Source: Azospirillum sp. B21
GTDB taxonomy: Bacteria > Pseudomonadota > Alphaproteobacteria > Azospirillales > Azospirillaceae
NCBI RefSeq assembly: GCF_008364825.1
Contig: NZ_VTTO01000004.1
Coordinates: 201,202 to 265,201, forward strand
Direction: 5' to 3'
Length of the DNA: 64,000 nucleotides
The notes under the pieces are model-generated. The model saw nothing but the letters and a program-made list of their open reading frames with translations, searched no databases and was not told the origin of the DNA. Shown here piece by piece: positions 28,397 through 42,498 of the stretch (the stretch's first letter is position 1; each line of letters starts with the position of its first letter). The translations under genes and the position numbers were made by a program.

Positions 28397-28789
28397 CTGA
28401 TCCGCCACCCGTACCCGCAACTCCGCTGTCCGCCCGATCCAGCGGGACAGCCGTCATACCGCTGAAACAGACAACACTCATACCCGCCGAAAGCTGGCCG
28501 GCACAAGCGCGCTCCCAGCCGTCGTTCCGAAAAGCCGGCCCCGTCAGCTGGTCCGAAAAGCCGGCCCGAAAGCCGGGTGGGCGGGTTGCGCGGCGGTCCA
28601 ACCTGTGGCTACACTGCGCCGCCGCCGAACGGAGTCTCCGTCGGCGGCGCTCCCGGTCGCCGGGTCCGCCGCGGCCGGGGTGCGGATGCTTTAGCAGAAA
28701 AGCCATTGCTTGTCCCAAGCCCTGCGACCGCCGGGCGTGGTAGCTCCGCTCCGATCCGCTGTTTTCCGACACAACGCGTCCTTGGTGCC
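28397..28789. other. 393-bp divergent intergenic region (aroK / small membrane protein)
   Basis: No convincing gene. It must hold the promoters of the aroKB operon and of the small-protein-xerD operon. A 16-base direct repeat TCCGAAAAGCCGGCCC occurs at 28526-28541 and 28552-28567, with a decayed third copy (CCCGAAAGCCGGGT) directly after. Its role is unknown. Confidence 0.6.
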
Positions 28790-28930
28790 ATGAGCCGGTT
28801 TCTTTCGATCCTCATCGTCCTGCTGTTGCTGGTGATCGCCGGTGGCATGGTTTTCCTCGCCTCGTGGGACCTGCCGGCTCCATCGAAGACGGTGGAGAAG
28901 GTTTTGCCGGATGAGCGCTTCCCGCGCTGA
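28790..28930 (+). CDS. Small single-span membrane protein, 46 aa
   Basis: MSRFLSILIVLLLLVIAGG is a membrane helix, followed by a short tail with FLASWDLPAPSKTVEKVLPD and a final RFPR. The WDLPAP...VEKVLPDERFPR tail looks conserved in my memory of Rhodospirillales genomes, which supports a real gene. Function unknown. Its last 20 bases overlap the start of the next gene in another frame, which implies coupled translation. Confidence 0.75.
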   Translation: MSRFLSILIVLLLLVIAGGMVFLASWDLPAPSKTVEKVLPDERFPR

Positions 28931-30914
28931 ACCCCGACCATCGGCCGGAGCTGTTTCGTATTCGGGCTCCCCGCTTTCGGCCACCCTGCTGCTGGCCGGA
29001 CTGCTGGCGGCCGGCTGGACGGTCACCGGCTGGACGGTCACCGGCTGGACGGTCACCGGCTGGATGGCGTCCGCCGCGGCACAGGTCGTCGGCCCGCCGA
29101 TCCGGCTGGCACCCGACGCCGGGATGCAGGCGCCTGATTCCTCCCGGTCTCCCTCTCCGACCCCTGCCGCAACACCTGCGGCTGCGCCCGCCGTCGTCCC
29201 GGCCTACCCGCCCGCGGTCACTCCGCCGCCGCCCGTGTCCCCCGTGGTGGCGCGGCCGGCTCCGGTCGCCCGCGAGGCGCTGGGCGCGCCCGATCCGGAT
29301 GGGGCGGGGACGCTGAGCGGGCTGCAGGGGCTGGGCGCCGACCCCTGGCGCGGCATCGGCCGGGCGGAGCTTCTGCCGCTGATCGCCGCTCTTCCTGTCG
29401 ACACCCCCTCCCCCGCCGTCAAGGCGCTGGAACGCCGGCTGCTGCTGAGCGCCGGGTCACCCGCCGTCGCGGAGGGAGAGGTGCCGCCGCTCCGCCGCTT
29501 CGGTGCGTTGCGCATCGAGAAGCTGGCGCGCATCGGCGATCCCGCCGGGGCGGCCGATCTGGCGGCCCTGCTGCCCGCGGCGCTGGCAGTGGACGAGGTG
29601 GCCGCGAAGGCGCTGACCGATGCGGAACTGGTGCGCGGCGGCATGGACTGCACACGCGCGCTCGCCCGCGGCAAGAGCTTCGCCTCCGCCTATTGGACCA
29701 GGCTGGCTCTGTTCTGCCATGCCCGCGTCGGCAACCGCGCCGGCATCGACGAGGCGCTGGCGACCCTGCGCAACGGCGGCGCCCGGCGGTCCGACCCGTT
29801 CCTGATGGTGGCCGATGCGCTGGCCGGCGCGGCGGTGCCCCCTGCCCGTTCGCTGATCCTGCACGGCGACCCCGAAGGACTGGCGCTGACGCTGGCCGCG
29901 ATGCGGACGGCGCGGATCGGGATTCCGCCCGACCGGCTGCCGCTGGACAACCCGCCGGCCCTGGCCGCCATCGCCACCAACCCGTCCACCGATTCCGCCA
30001 CCCGCGCCGCAGCCGGGGAACGCGCGGCGGCCTCCCTGTTCCTCGACGCTCGCCAGCTGCTCGACCTCTATGTCCAGGTGCCGCCGTCCGGCGACGAACT
30101 CTTGCGGGTCAGGGACATCGCCCGGCGCGACCGCGGCGCCCGCACCCGTGCCCTGGTCCATCAGGCGATGGCGGCGGCGATGGATGGGCAGCGCCGCCTC
30201 GCGCTGGCCTCCCTGGCGGTGGAGCTGGTGGACCCGCGCCTGCGCGCCGGGTCGGTCGGCGGTGCGGCGGCCGGGCTGCTCGACACCGTGTCGCCGAGCG
30301 GGGACGCCGCGACCCTGGCTCCGGCGGCGGCACGACTCTATTACGCGCAGGGCCGGCTCGATCAGGGGCGGCGTTGGCATGATCTGGCCCTGCGCAGCGG
30401 GCGGAGCGCCGACACCGCATGGCTCTGGCCGCTGGCGGTCGTGGCGACAGGGCGCGGCGCCGACGATCCGCGTGCGCTGACCGCCTGGCTGGAGGAGGCG
30501 CTGCGCGGCGCCGACGGTCCTGCCCGCAGCCGCATCGCCGGGCAGCTGGCCCTTCTGCAGGCGACGGGCGTCGCGGTACCGGACGAGGCCTGGATGCAGG
30601 CCACCGACGGCGCCGGTCCGCCCAGCGGCAGCGATGCCGGGGTCGATCCGGCGCTGTGGCAGCGGCTGGGCGACGCCGCCGCCGGCGGGCGGGTCGGCGA
30701 GACGGTGGTCGCCGCCCTGCTCCTGCTGGGGGAGGCCGGGCCTTCCGGCCTGCCGCCGGTGGTCACCGCGCGGGTGGCGGCCAACCTGAAGGCGGTGGGG
30801 CTGGAGCAGGACGCCCGCGCCCTTGCCCGCGAGGCGATGGCGGCCATTGCCGGACCCGCCGCTCCCGATCCCGCCCTTTCCGCCCCCGCCCTTTCTGACC
30901 GGGGTGCGCAATGA
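28911..30914 (+). CDS. Large secreted, alpha-helical protein of unknown function
   Basis: A 667-residue protein. A signal or anchor segment (about 15-55) contains an odd WTVTG tandem repeat, followed by a Pro/Ala-rich linker (about 70-120). The remainder is Ala/Leu-rich and predicted helical throughout, probably an alpha-solenoid of TPR-like repeats (for example LYYAQGRLDQGRRWHDLALRS). There are only three Cys. I do not recognise a named family. It overlaps the upstream small gene and ends 4 bases before xerD, so all three likely form one operon. GGAG lies upstream of ATG 28911. Confidence 0.7.
   Translation: MSASRAEPRPSAGAVSYSGSPLSATLLLAGLLAAGWTVTGWTVTGWTVTGWMASAAAQVVGPPIRLAPDAGMQAPDSSRSPSPTPAATPAAAPAVVPAYPPAVTPPPPVSPVVARPAPVAREALGAPDPDGAGTLSGLQGLGADPWRGIGRAELLPLIAALPVDTPSPAVKALERRLLLSAGSPAVAEGEVPPLRRFGALRIEKLARIGDPAGAADLAALLPAALAVDEVAAKALTDAELVRGGMDCTRALARGKSFASAYWTRLALFCHARVGNRAGIDEALATLRNGGARRSDPFLMVADALAGAAVPPARSLILHGDPEGLALTLAAMRTARIGIPPDRLPLDNPPALAAIATNPSTDSATRAAAGERAAASLFLDARQLLDLYVQVPPSGDELLRVRDIARRDRGARTRALVHQAMAAAMDGQRRLALASLAVELVDPRLRAGSVGGAAAGLLDTVSPSGDAATLAPAAARLYYAQGRLDQGRRWHDLALRSGRSADTAWLWPLAVVATGRGADDPRALTAWLEEALRGADGPARSRIAGQLALLQATGVAVPDEAWMQATDGAGPPSGSDAGVDPALWQRLGDAAAGGRVGETVVAALLLLGEAGPSGLPPVVTARVAANLKAVGLEQDARALAREAMAAIAGPAAPDPALSAPALSDRGAQ
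29011..29063 (+). repeat. 15-bp tandem repeat, three copies plus partial
   Basis: CCGGCTGGACGGTCA occurs exactly at 29011-29025, 29026-29040 and 29041-29055, then begins a fourth time. The unit is five codons long and encodes GWTVT in the hydrophobic N-terminal segment of the overlapping gene. Confidence 0.97.
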
Positions 30915-30918
30915 CCTC

Positions 30919-31944
30919 ATGCACCGAAAGCCTGCCATCACGATGACCGCCCCCAAGAGTCCCGCCAAGCGGCGGGGCCGGCCGTGCAAGCCGCGCCCGC
31001 TCGCCACCTCCCCGCATCTGGACGCCTTCCTCGACATGCTGACGGCGGAGCGCGGGGCGGCGGTGAACACGCGGCTGGCCTATGAACGCGACCTTGCCGA
31101 CCTGGGACGCTGGCTCGCCCAGCGCAGCGTCGCGCTGGAAGCGGCGGGCACCGAGGATCTGCGGGCCTATCTGGCGGTGCAGAGCAAGGACGGCGCCCCG
31201 CGCACGGTGGCACGGCGGCTGTCGGCGATGCGGCAGTTCTACCGCTTCCTGCTGTCGGAAGGCCGGCGGGTCGACGATCCCGCCTCGCCGCTCGACAGCC
31301 CCAAGCAGGGCCGTCCGCTGCCCAAGATCCTGACGGAGGCGGAGGTCGGCGCCATGCTGTCCACCGCCGAGGCGCGTGGCGGGCCGGAGGGGCTGCGGCT
31401 GGTGGCCCTGCTGGAGGTGCTCTACGCCACCGGCCTGCGCGTGTCGGAGCTGGTCGGCCTGCCGATGACCGCCATCATGCGCGACGGCCGCGGCCTGCTG
31501 GTGCGCGGCAAGGGCGGCAAGGAGCGGATGGTCCCGCTGTCCGACCCGGCGCTGGCTGCGCTGGCCGCCTATATTCCCTTGCGCGGCCATTTCATTCCGC
31601 CGGCCGCCGGTGCCGAGGCCGGGCACAGCCCCTTCCTGTTCCCGTCACGCATCTCTGCCGAAGGACACCTGACGCGCCAGCGCTTCGCTCAACTGCTGAA
31701 ACAGCTGGCCATCGAGTCCGGCATCGACCCGGAGAAGGTCAGCCCGCACGTCCTGCGCCACGCTTTCGCCACCCATCTGCTGGACCATGGCGCCGACCTG
31801 CGGTCAGTGCAGAAGATGCTGGGTCATGCCGACATCGCGACGACTCAGATCTACACCCATGTGGTGACGGAACGGCTGAAGAAGGTCATGCACGACCACC
31901 ACCCGCTCGCCCGCCGCAGGGTGGAGGAGCCTTCGGAGGGGTGA
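30919..31944 (+). CDS. xerD: Tyrosine recombinase XerD
   Basis: Chromosome dimer resolution at dif with XerC. A 341-residue protein: basic N-terminal tail, SAM-like core-binding domain (about 35-120, LDAFLDMLTAERGAAVNTRLAYERDL), and the catalytic domain. The pentad is visible: Arg in TGLRVSEL, Lys in GKGGKERMV, His-x-x-Arg in SPHVLRHAFATHL, His in LGHADIATTQIY and nucleophile Tyr in QIYTHV. ATG 30919 keeps a 4-base gap to the upstream gene; ATG 30943 is equally possible. Not a phage integrase by context or sequence. Confidence 0.92.
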   Translation: MHRKPAITMTAPKSPAKRRGRPCKPRPLATSPHLDAFLDMLTAERGAAVNTRLAYERDLADLGRWLAQRSVALEAAGTEDLRAYLAVQSKDGAPRTVARRLSAMRQFYRFLLSEGRRVDDPASPLDSPKQGRPLPKILTEAEVGAMLSTAEARGGPEGLRLVALLEVLYATGLRVSELVGLPMTAIMRDGRGLLVRGKGGKERMVPLSDPALAALAAYIPLRGHFIPPAAGAEAGHSPFLFPSRISAEGHLTRQRFAQLLKQLAIESGIDPEKVSPHVLRHAFATHLLDHGADLRSVQKMLGHADIATTQIYTHVVTERLKKVMHDHHPLARRRVEEPSEG

Positions 31945-31995
31945 TGGAGGTAAGGATGGGGAGGGAGGTGCGGGCTTCGATTGCCCCCACCCCGA

Positions 31996-32080
31996 CCCTC
32001 CCCTGCTCTCAGCGGACCTATGGTCCGCCTGCCGCGTCAGCACAAAGCGAATCTTTGTGCGAGAGCTGGGCGGGGGAGGG
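31996..32080. repeat. Palindromic intergenic element able to form a three-way junction
   Basis: Outer arms CCCTCCCC + GCTCTC (31996-32010) pair with GAGAGC + GGGGAGGG (32061-32080), allowing a small internal loop. Inside are two perfect hairpins: GCGGACC-TAT-GGTCCGC (32012-32028) and GCACAAAG-CGAAT-CTTTGTGC (32040-32060). A simpler CCTCCCC...GGGGGAGG hairpin follows near 32116-32140. The structure resembles dispersed palindromic repeats; only one copy of this form is in the window. Confidence 0.75.
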
Positions 32081-32175
32081 GGTAAGTGCTTGTGCGGAAA
32101 GGCGGCGGCAGTCCCTCCCCTGCGAAGCGGGGGAGGTTAGGTGGGGGCATCGTCAGCCGACACCTCCCCCGATCC

Positions 32176-32487
32176 TTACTTCTTCTCCAGCATCAGCGTG
32201 CCCTGACGGGACACCTTGTTCTTGATCTTGTCGGCCAGCAGGGCGAGCGCCCAGGGCAGCTGAACCTCCATCTCGACGCTGTCGTCCAGCACGTCGATGT
32301 GGCCGGCGATGGTCTGGGCCAGCGCCACGACGCGGAAGTTCAGGCGGTCGTCGGTCCAGCTGTCGTCGACGCTGGCGGACACGGCGCTGAGACGGGCCCG
32401 CGCCTCGCCCATGCCGTCGACCAGCCGGCGCTTGGCCTCCGCCCGGCCGAGCGAATGGGGGATGGACAGGGTCAGGGGCTTGGGCAT
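32176..32487 (-). CDS. Polyhydroxyalkanoic acid system family protein
   Basis: A 103-residue protein that starts MPKPLTLSIPHSLGRAEAKRRL and continues with VSASVDDSWTDDRLNFRVVALAQTIAGHIDVLDDSVEMEVQLPWALALLADKIKNKV. This is the PHA granule-region family pattern (PF09650), in which a small fold with alternating strands is found near polyester-storage genes. No phaC is in view, so the link to granules rests on the family only. Confidence 0.8.
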   Translation of the reverse strand: MPKPLTLSIPHSLGRAEAKRRLVDGMGEARARLSAVSASVDDSWTDDRLNFRVVALAQTIAGHIDVLDDSVEMEVQLPWALALLADKIKNKVSRQGTLMLEKK

Positions 32488-32557
32488 CGTCGGCGGCTCC
32501 GCACTGCACAGGATCGGATGGACAAGGATAACGCCGGCGGCGGGTCTTGGGTCCCGG

Positions 32558-34846
32558 TCACCCAGCCTTCACGCCGTTGGCGGGCGCGCGCACCGGCATG
32601 ATGCAGCGGACATGGGCACTGCGGTAGACGCCGGTGCCGCCGGACTCGTCCAGCTCCAGCCGGCCGCCATGCAGCTCCATCACGTTGCGGGCCAGCGAGA
32701 CGCCGAGGGCTGCCGCGCCCTGCGGGTCGGCGTCCGGCGGGGCGGCGCCGCTGACCGACAAGGTGATGCTGCCGTTCAACCGTTCGCCGGCCAGCCGGAT
32801 GCGGCGGTCGGCCGGCGGGTTGCGGATGGCGCCGACCACCAGGGTGAACAGCGCCTGCTTCAGCCGCTTGCCGTCGCCCTCGATCTCGCCCAGTGCCTCC
32901 GGCGCCACGACCTCCATGCGCAGCCCTTCGCGCCGGGCCCATTCGCGGGTGAGGCTGGCCACCGAGTCGAGCAGGTCGGGCAGGCTGACCGTCTCGCGTT
33001 CCAGCGTGGTCACGCCGGCCCCGAGGCTGGTCAGGTCGACGACGTCGTCGATCAGCTCCAGAAGCCGCTCCCCCGCCGTCAGCATGCTGCGCACATATTC
33101 CATCTGCCGGGCGTTGAGCTCGCCGAAATACTGGTTCGCCAGCACCTCGGCGAAGCCGATGATGCCGTTCAGCGGCGTGCGCAGATGGTGGGAGACGTTG
33201 GCGATGAACTCGCTCTTCAGCTGGTCGGCGGCCTCCAGCGCCGCGTTGGAGGCGCGCAGCGCCGTCTCCAGCCGGGCGCCGTCGGTCACGTCCAGATAGC
33301 TGTTCAGCACCGCCCCGTCGGGCAGCGGCAGGGTGGAGAACTCCACCACCGACCCGTCGCTGCGCTCCACCCGACCGGAGCGGACGCTGCGTTCCAGCGT
33401 GGCGCCGATCAGCTCCTCCTTCAGGGCTTCCCAGCCTGAGGCGGCGGCCTCCCCCTGCTTGTCCGGCGGCGCGATCTCCAGCAGCGGACGCATGCGTTCG
33501 AAGACGTCGGCGATGTGCGGTTCGCCATGCAGGTCGCCGTCCGCCAAATCCCAGATGCGGGCGAAGGCCGGATTGGACAGCTTCAGACGGCCGTCGCCCC
33601 CGAACACGGCGATGCCCTCCGCCAGATTGTCCAGCGTCTCCTGCTGCACGGCCATCAGCGTGTTGTAGGAGGATTCCAGCGCCAGCGTGTTGGTCACGTC
33701 CTCCAGGATGGTGATCAGCCCGCCCTGCGGATGCGGCGCGGCCAGATGGCGCAGCGTGGTGCCGTCGGGCAGGTGCAGCATCTCCTCCACCGGCTCCACC
33801 AGATGGGTGTAGCGGGTCAGGCGTTCGCGCTTGAAGGTCTGGTAGTCGGCATATTCGGGCAGGCGGCGGCGGGCGCGCAGCTCCTCCAGCAGTTCGGCGT
33901 TGGTGGGCTCGGTGCGCAGCCACGCCTCGTCCAGGTCCCACAGCCGGGCATAGGCCTGGTTGAAGAAGGTCAGGCGGGTGTCGGAGCCGAAGATCGCGAT
34001 GGCGGTGCCCAGCCGTTCCAGCACCTCGGCATGCGCCGTCAGGTGGCGGTCCAGTTCGCCGCGCAGTTCCTCCAGCGGGGTCAGGTCCAGGGCATAGCCG
34101 ACCACCAGCGTGCCGCCGCCGTCGGTCAGCGGCAGCGGCGCCTCCGTCACCTCCAGCAGGCGGCGTTCGGTGCCGATCACCACGGGTGCGCGGTCGGACT
34201 GGGCGAAGCCGCCGCTGCGCGCCCGTTCGGCCAGAGCCGGACCGGTGGCGGTCAGTTCCCGCCCCTCCGTCACCACGCTGTCCGGATCGCTGTCCACGGC
34301 GCGGGCATAGGCGCGGTTGCACCACGACAGCCGTAACGAGCGGTCGCGCATCCACACCGGGATCGGCAGGGCGTCGGCCATCGCCTGCAGCTCCGCAAGG
34401 CGGGAGCGGGCGACCCCGGTTTCCGTCTCGTGACGGCGGGTGGCGTCCTGCGCGGCGTCGCGGGCTAAGGTGACGTCCTCGATCCACACCACGTCGCAGC
34501 AGCTGTCGCCGGCACAGCCGCGCCGGCCGGTCAGCACCAGCCGCCGGCCATCCGGTGCCAGCCCTTCGCACCGGAAAGGCTCGCCGTCGCGGCGCAGGCG
34601 GGCAAGGGCGGCGGCGAAGTCGGGCGACGACACCGCGTCCGGCACGGCGTCGGCCTTGGAGATGCCCAGCAGGACCGCTGCCTCTTCCGACAGGGCGCCT
34701 CCACCCGATTCGGTCCAGGCGCACCAGGGGAAGGGAGAGGCGGCGAGCATGGCCCGCCAGCGGTCGCGGTCTGCGGCTGCATGTTCGGCCTCGCGCCGGG
34801 TTTCCTTGTTCCAAAAGAAGCCAGCGAAACCGACCACGCTTTCCAC
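32558..34846 (-). CDS. Multi-PAS sensor protein with degenerate histidine-kinase core (DivL-like)
   Basis: A 762-residue cytoplasmic protein with about four PAS domains (25-125, 150-255, 275-385, 400-520), then a HisKA-like domain and a decayed ATPase domain. The H-box reads NVSHHLRTPLNGIIGF: His553 is present but the adjacent acidic residue is His554. In the ATP-binding region both expected N-box Asn are replaced (Thr668, Gly672 in RLKQALFTLVVGAIRNPP) and no DxGxG box exists. The overall layout resembles DivL, the non-kinase cell-cycle regulator of Caulobacter. DivL identity is inference. Confidence 0.78.
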   Translation of the reverse strand: MESVVGFAGFFWNKETRREAEHAAADRDRWRAMLAASPFPWCAWTESGGGALSEEAAVLLGISKADAVPDAVSSPDFAAALARLRRDGEPFRCEGLAPDGRRLVLTGRRGCAGDSCCDVVWIEDVTLARDAAQDATRRHETETGVARSRLAELQAMADALPIPVWMRDRSLRLSWCNRAYARAVDSDPDSVVTEGRELTATGPALAERARSGGFAQSDRAPVVIGTERRLLEVTEAPLPLTDGGGTLVVGYALDLTPLEELRGELDRHLTAHAEVLERLGTAIAIFGSDTRLTFFNQAYARLWDLDEAWLRTEPTNAELLEELRARRRLPEYADYQTFKRERLTRYTHLVEPVEEMLHLPDGTTLRHLAAPHPQGGLITILEDVTNTLALESSYNTLMAVQQETLDNLAEGIAVFGGDGRLKLSNPAFARIWDLADGDLHGEPHIADVFERMRPLLEIAPPDKQGEAAASGWEALKEELIGATLERSVRSGRVERSDGSVVEFSTLPLPDGAVLNSYLDVTDGARLETALRASNAALEAADQLKSEFIANVSHHLRTPLNGIIGFAEVLANQYFGELNARQMEYVRSMLTAGERLLELIDDVVDLTSLGAGVTTLERETVSLPDLLDSVASLTREWARREGLRMEVVAPEALGEIEGDGKRLKQALFTLVVGAIRNPPADRRIRLAGERLNGSITLSVSGAAPPDADPQGAAALGVSLARNVMELHGGRLELDESGGTGVYRSAHVRCIMPVRAPANGVKAG

Positions 34847-35010
34847 CCCCGGATCGCCGGGGCTTGGCGACGGCCCGGCTGAATCAGTCGAAATGAATCA
34901 AGATATCCAGAGTAGTTCAGCCATACCCCACCGACAAGCAACTCGCGTCCACCGTGCGCCTTTTCGGGTTGGCGCTCCCGTCCAGGTAGATTTCGCCCCA
35001 ACACGTCCGG

Positions 35011-38727
<3,717 letters not shown>

Positions 38728-38837
38728 GACCACCCCCTTGCCCGCCGCCAGTGCCGGAGGGGGTGCTTCGCCCGCTGCGTCATACCCCTTCCGGCGCGGC
38801 GATCATGCCACAGAAACGAAGGCGGGGGATGGAGTTC

Positions 38838-39293
38838 TCAGGCGACGCCGGTGGACCCGAAGCCGCCGGCGCCGCGCGCGGTCTCGTCCAACGACTCGAC
38901 AGCCACCAGTGCCGCCTGGGGGGCCGGGGCGATCACCGCCTGGGCGATGCGGTCGCCGCGGGCGATGGTGAAGGGCTCTTCCCCCAGATTGATCAGACAG
39001 ACGCCGACCGGCCCGCGATAGTCGCAGTCGACGGTGCCCGGCGTGTTCAGCACCGTCACGCCGTTCTTCACCGCCAGACCGGAGCGCGGCCGGATCTGCA
39101 TCTCCCACCCCGCCGGCAGCCCGACGGCGAAGCCGGTCTGCACCAGCATCCGCTTGCCAGGATCCAGCACGGCGGGCTCATCCGCCGGCACCGCGGCGCG
39201 CAGGTCGAACCCCGCCGCGCCTTCGGTGGCGTAGGACGGCAGCGGCAGGTCGTCATTGCCGGGCAGGCGGAGGAAGGCGACGGTGGGAGACAT
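38838..39293 (-). CDS. dut: Deoxyuridine 5'-triphosphate nucleotidohydrolase
   Basis: Hydrolyses dUTP to dUMP and PPi, keeping uracil out of DNA and feeding thymidylate synthesis. The 151-residue trimeric-type dUTPase shows all five motifs: [47 protein letters not shown] and the C-terminal P-loop-like [10 protein letters not shown]. Divergent from nothing; it is 48 bases downstream of coaBC on the same strand, a common alphaproteobacterial pair. Confidence 0.96.
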   Translation of the reverse strand: MSPTVAFLRLPGNDDLPLPSYATEGAAGFDLRAAVPADEPAVLDPGKRMLVQTGFAVGLPAGWEMQIRPRSGLAVKNGVTVLNTPGTVDCDYRGPVGVCLINLGEEPFTIARGDRIAQAVIAPAPQAALVAVESLDETARGAGGFGSTGVA

Positions 39294-39341
39294 GGGGGAT
39301 CCTGTGATTGGTGAGGGTCGGGGAGGGGCGCCGGGTAGACG

Positions 39342-40580
39342 CTACTTCCCGGCGAAATGCTCCGCCACCGCCTCGGCCAGCCGGTCGGCGACGGCGTCCT
39401 TGGGCATGGTCGGCCAGGATTCGGTGCCGTCGGCGCGGATCAGGTGGACGGTGTTGTCGCTGCCGCCGAAGGTTCCGGTGCCGGGGGAGACATCGTTGGC
39501 GACGATCCAGTCGCAGCCCTTGCGAGCGCGCTTGGCGGTGGCGTAGGCCAGCACGTCGCCGGTCTCCGCCGCGAAGCCGACCACCAGCGTCGGGCGGCGC
39601 TCGCCGGGCCGGGACAGGGTGGCGAGGATGTCGGGGTTCTCGGTCAGGGCCAACGTCGGCGGGCCGCCGCCGTCCTTCTTCAGCTTGCGGTCGGACGCGC
39701 CGTCGACACGCCAGTCGGCGACCGCGGCGGCACAGACCGCGATGTCGGCGGGCAGCGCCGCCTCGCAGGCCGCCAGCATCTCGCGCGCCGTCTCGATATG
39801 GACCACGCTGCAGCCGGCCGGGTCGGGCAGGCGGGTCGGGCCGCTGACCAGCGTCACCGCGGCCCCCAGCTTCGCCAGCGCGGCGGCGATGGCGTGCCCC
39901 TGCTTGCCCGACGAGCGGTTGGCGATGTAGCGCACCGGGTCGATCGGCTCATGCGTCGGGCCGCTGGTGACGACGGCGTGGCGTCCGGTCAATGGGAGGC
40001 CGGCCAGGGGGCGGTGAGCGTCCTCCGCGAAGAGCGCGGCGATGGCGTCGATGATCTCCATCGGCTCGGCCATGCGGCCGGGGCCGTATTCGTTGCAGGC
40101 CATCACGCCCTCGTTCGGGCCGACGCGCCGGACGCCGCGGCTTTCCAGCAGCGCCATGTTGGCTTGGGTCGCGGCATGCTGCCACATCCGCACATTCATG
40201 GCGGGGGCGACCAGCACCGGCTTGTCGGTGGCCAGCAGGACGGTGGCGGCCAGATCGTCGGCCATGCCGGCGGCCATGCGTGCCAGTAGGTTGGCGGTGG
40301 CCGGCGCCACCACCAGCAGGTCGGCCTCGCGCGACAGGCGGATGTGGCCCATCTCCGATTCGTCGGTCAGCGACCACAGGTCCCGGTAGACGGTGTCCTC
40401 GGTCAGCGCCTGTACCGACAACGGCGTGACGAAGCGGGCGCCGGCCTCGGTCAGCACCGCGCGCACCGTCACACCCCGTTCGCGCAGGCGGCGGATCAGG
40501 TCCAGGCTCTTGTAGGCGGCAATGCCGCCGGCGATGACCAGCAGCACGCGCTTGCCGGCCAGAATGGCGTGATCGGCCAT
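39342..40580 (-). CDS. coaBC: Bifunctional phosphopantothenoylcysteine decarboxylase / phosphopantothenate-cysteine ligase
   Basis: Two consecutive steps of coenzyme A synthesis. The 412-residue protein has an FMN-dependent CoaC domain (about 1-185: VLLVIAGGIAAYKSLDLIRRL, PAMNVRMW, ACNEYGPGRMAEP). A CoaB domain (about 190-410) has VVTSGPTHEPIDPVRYIANRSSGKQGHAIA, AAVADWRV and KLKK. The start is ATG 40580, with AGGGGG 7 bases upstream. Essential metabolic gene; paired with dut. Confidence 0.95.
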   Translation of the reverse strand: MADHAILAGKRVLLVIAGGIAAYKSLDLIRRLRERGVTVRAVLTEAGARFVTPLSVQALTEDTVYRDLWSLTDESEMGHIRLSREADLLVVAPATANLLARMAAGMADDLAATVLLATDKPVLVAPAMNVRMWQHAATQANMALLESRGVRRVGPNEGVMACNEYGPGRMAEPMEIIDAIAALFAEDAHRPLAGLPLTGRHAVVTSGPTHEPIDPVRYIANRSSGKQGHAIAAALAKLGAAVTLVSGPTRLPDPAGCSVVHIETAREMLAACEAALPADIAVCAAAVADWRVDGASDRKLKKDGGGPPTLALTENPDILATLSRPGERRPTLVVGFAAETGDVLAYATAKRARKGCDWIVANDVSPGTGTFGGSDNTVHLIRADGTESWPTMPKDAVADRLAEAVAEHFAGK

Positions 40581-40700
40581 GGCGAACCCCCTCTTCCGAC
40601 ACCTTGATGCCCGCTGCTGATAGTTCATCGCGCTTCCCCCGGCAAGCGGCGGCACCGCGACATATCCGGTCCGGCAGTGATATCGATGCGTTCACGCCCC

Positions 40701-40710
40701 GCGCATGCGC
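40701..40710. promoter_or_regulatory. Perfect palindrome GCGCATGCGC between coaBC and the sigma54-type regulator
   Basis: The 10-base palindrome lies in a wider imperfect symmetry (CCCC...GGGG flanks) in the 207-bp divergent region. It could be an operator or a promoter-proximal hairpin. No factor can be named. Confidence 0.35.
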
Positions 40711-40787
40711 GTGGGGGTGGGATTTTCAGAAATATCTGTTAGACAATAGGGGCAGCCCCGCCCCTACCTCTGCGTGTCGCCCACAGC

Positions 40788-42209
<1,422 letters not shown>

Positions 42210-42498
42210 CCCATTATTTCGGCAATGATTTCCTGGCGAAGTGCGGAATCTGCCAAGAAATGGACTAATACCCTTCGACAAAGTTCCGTCGCCTTGGTCG
42301 TAATTCCACTCGGGATTTCGTCATCCTTTGTCCTATGCCGTGAGACGGAATTGCCCGCAACCACAGCATGCGGCTAGCCTCCCCGCACAATGTCTTGGTT
42401 CCGCTTGCCCGGCAGACCTCATGGCGCGGCCGATGCCGGCGATTCCGGACCAATCCGTTTTGCTGAAGACTTGTCTCGCAGTGACCAGGGGGAGGCTC

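Noticed and set aside
25871..28465. Plus-strand open frame of about 860 codons
   Set aside because: Antisense to aroB and aroK, which have complete family motifs.
28526..28567. Two or three short direct repeats as a possible CRISPR remnant
   Set aside because: Copies are only 16 bases, the spacing is 10 bases, and no cas gene or further units are present.
30919..31944. Tyrosine recombinase as evidence of a prophage or integrative element
   Set aside because: Length, motifs and operon context fit housekeeping XerD. No attachment-site duplication or phage genes are nearby.
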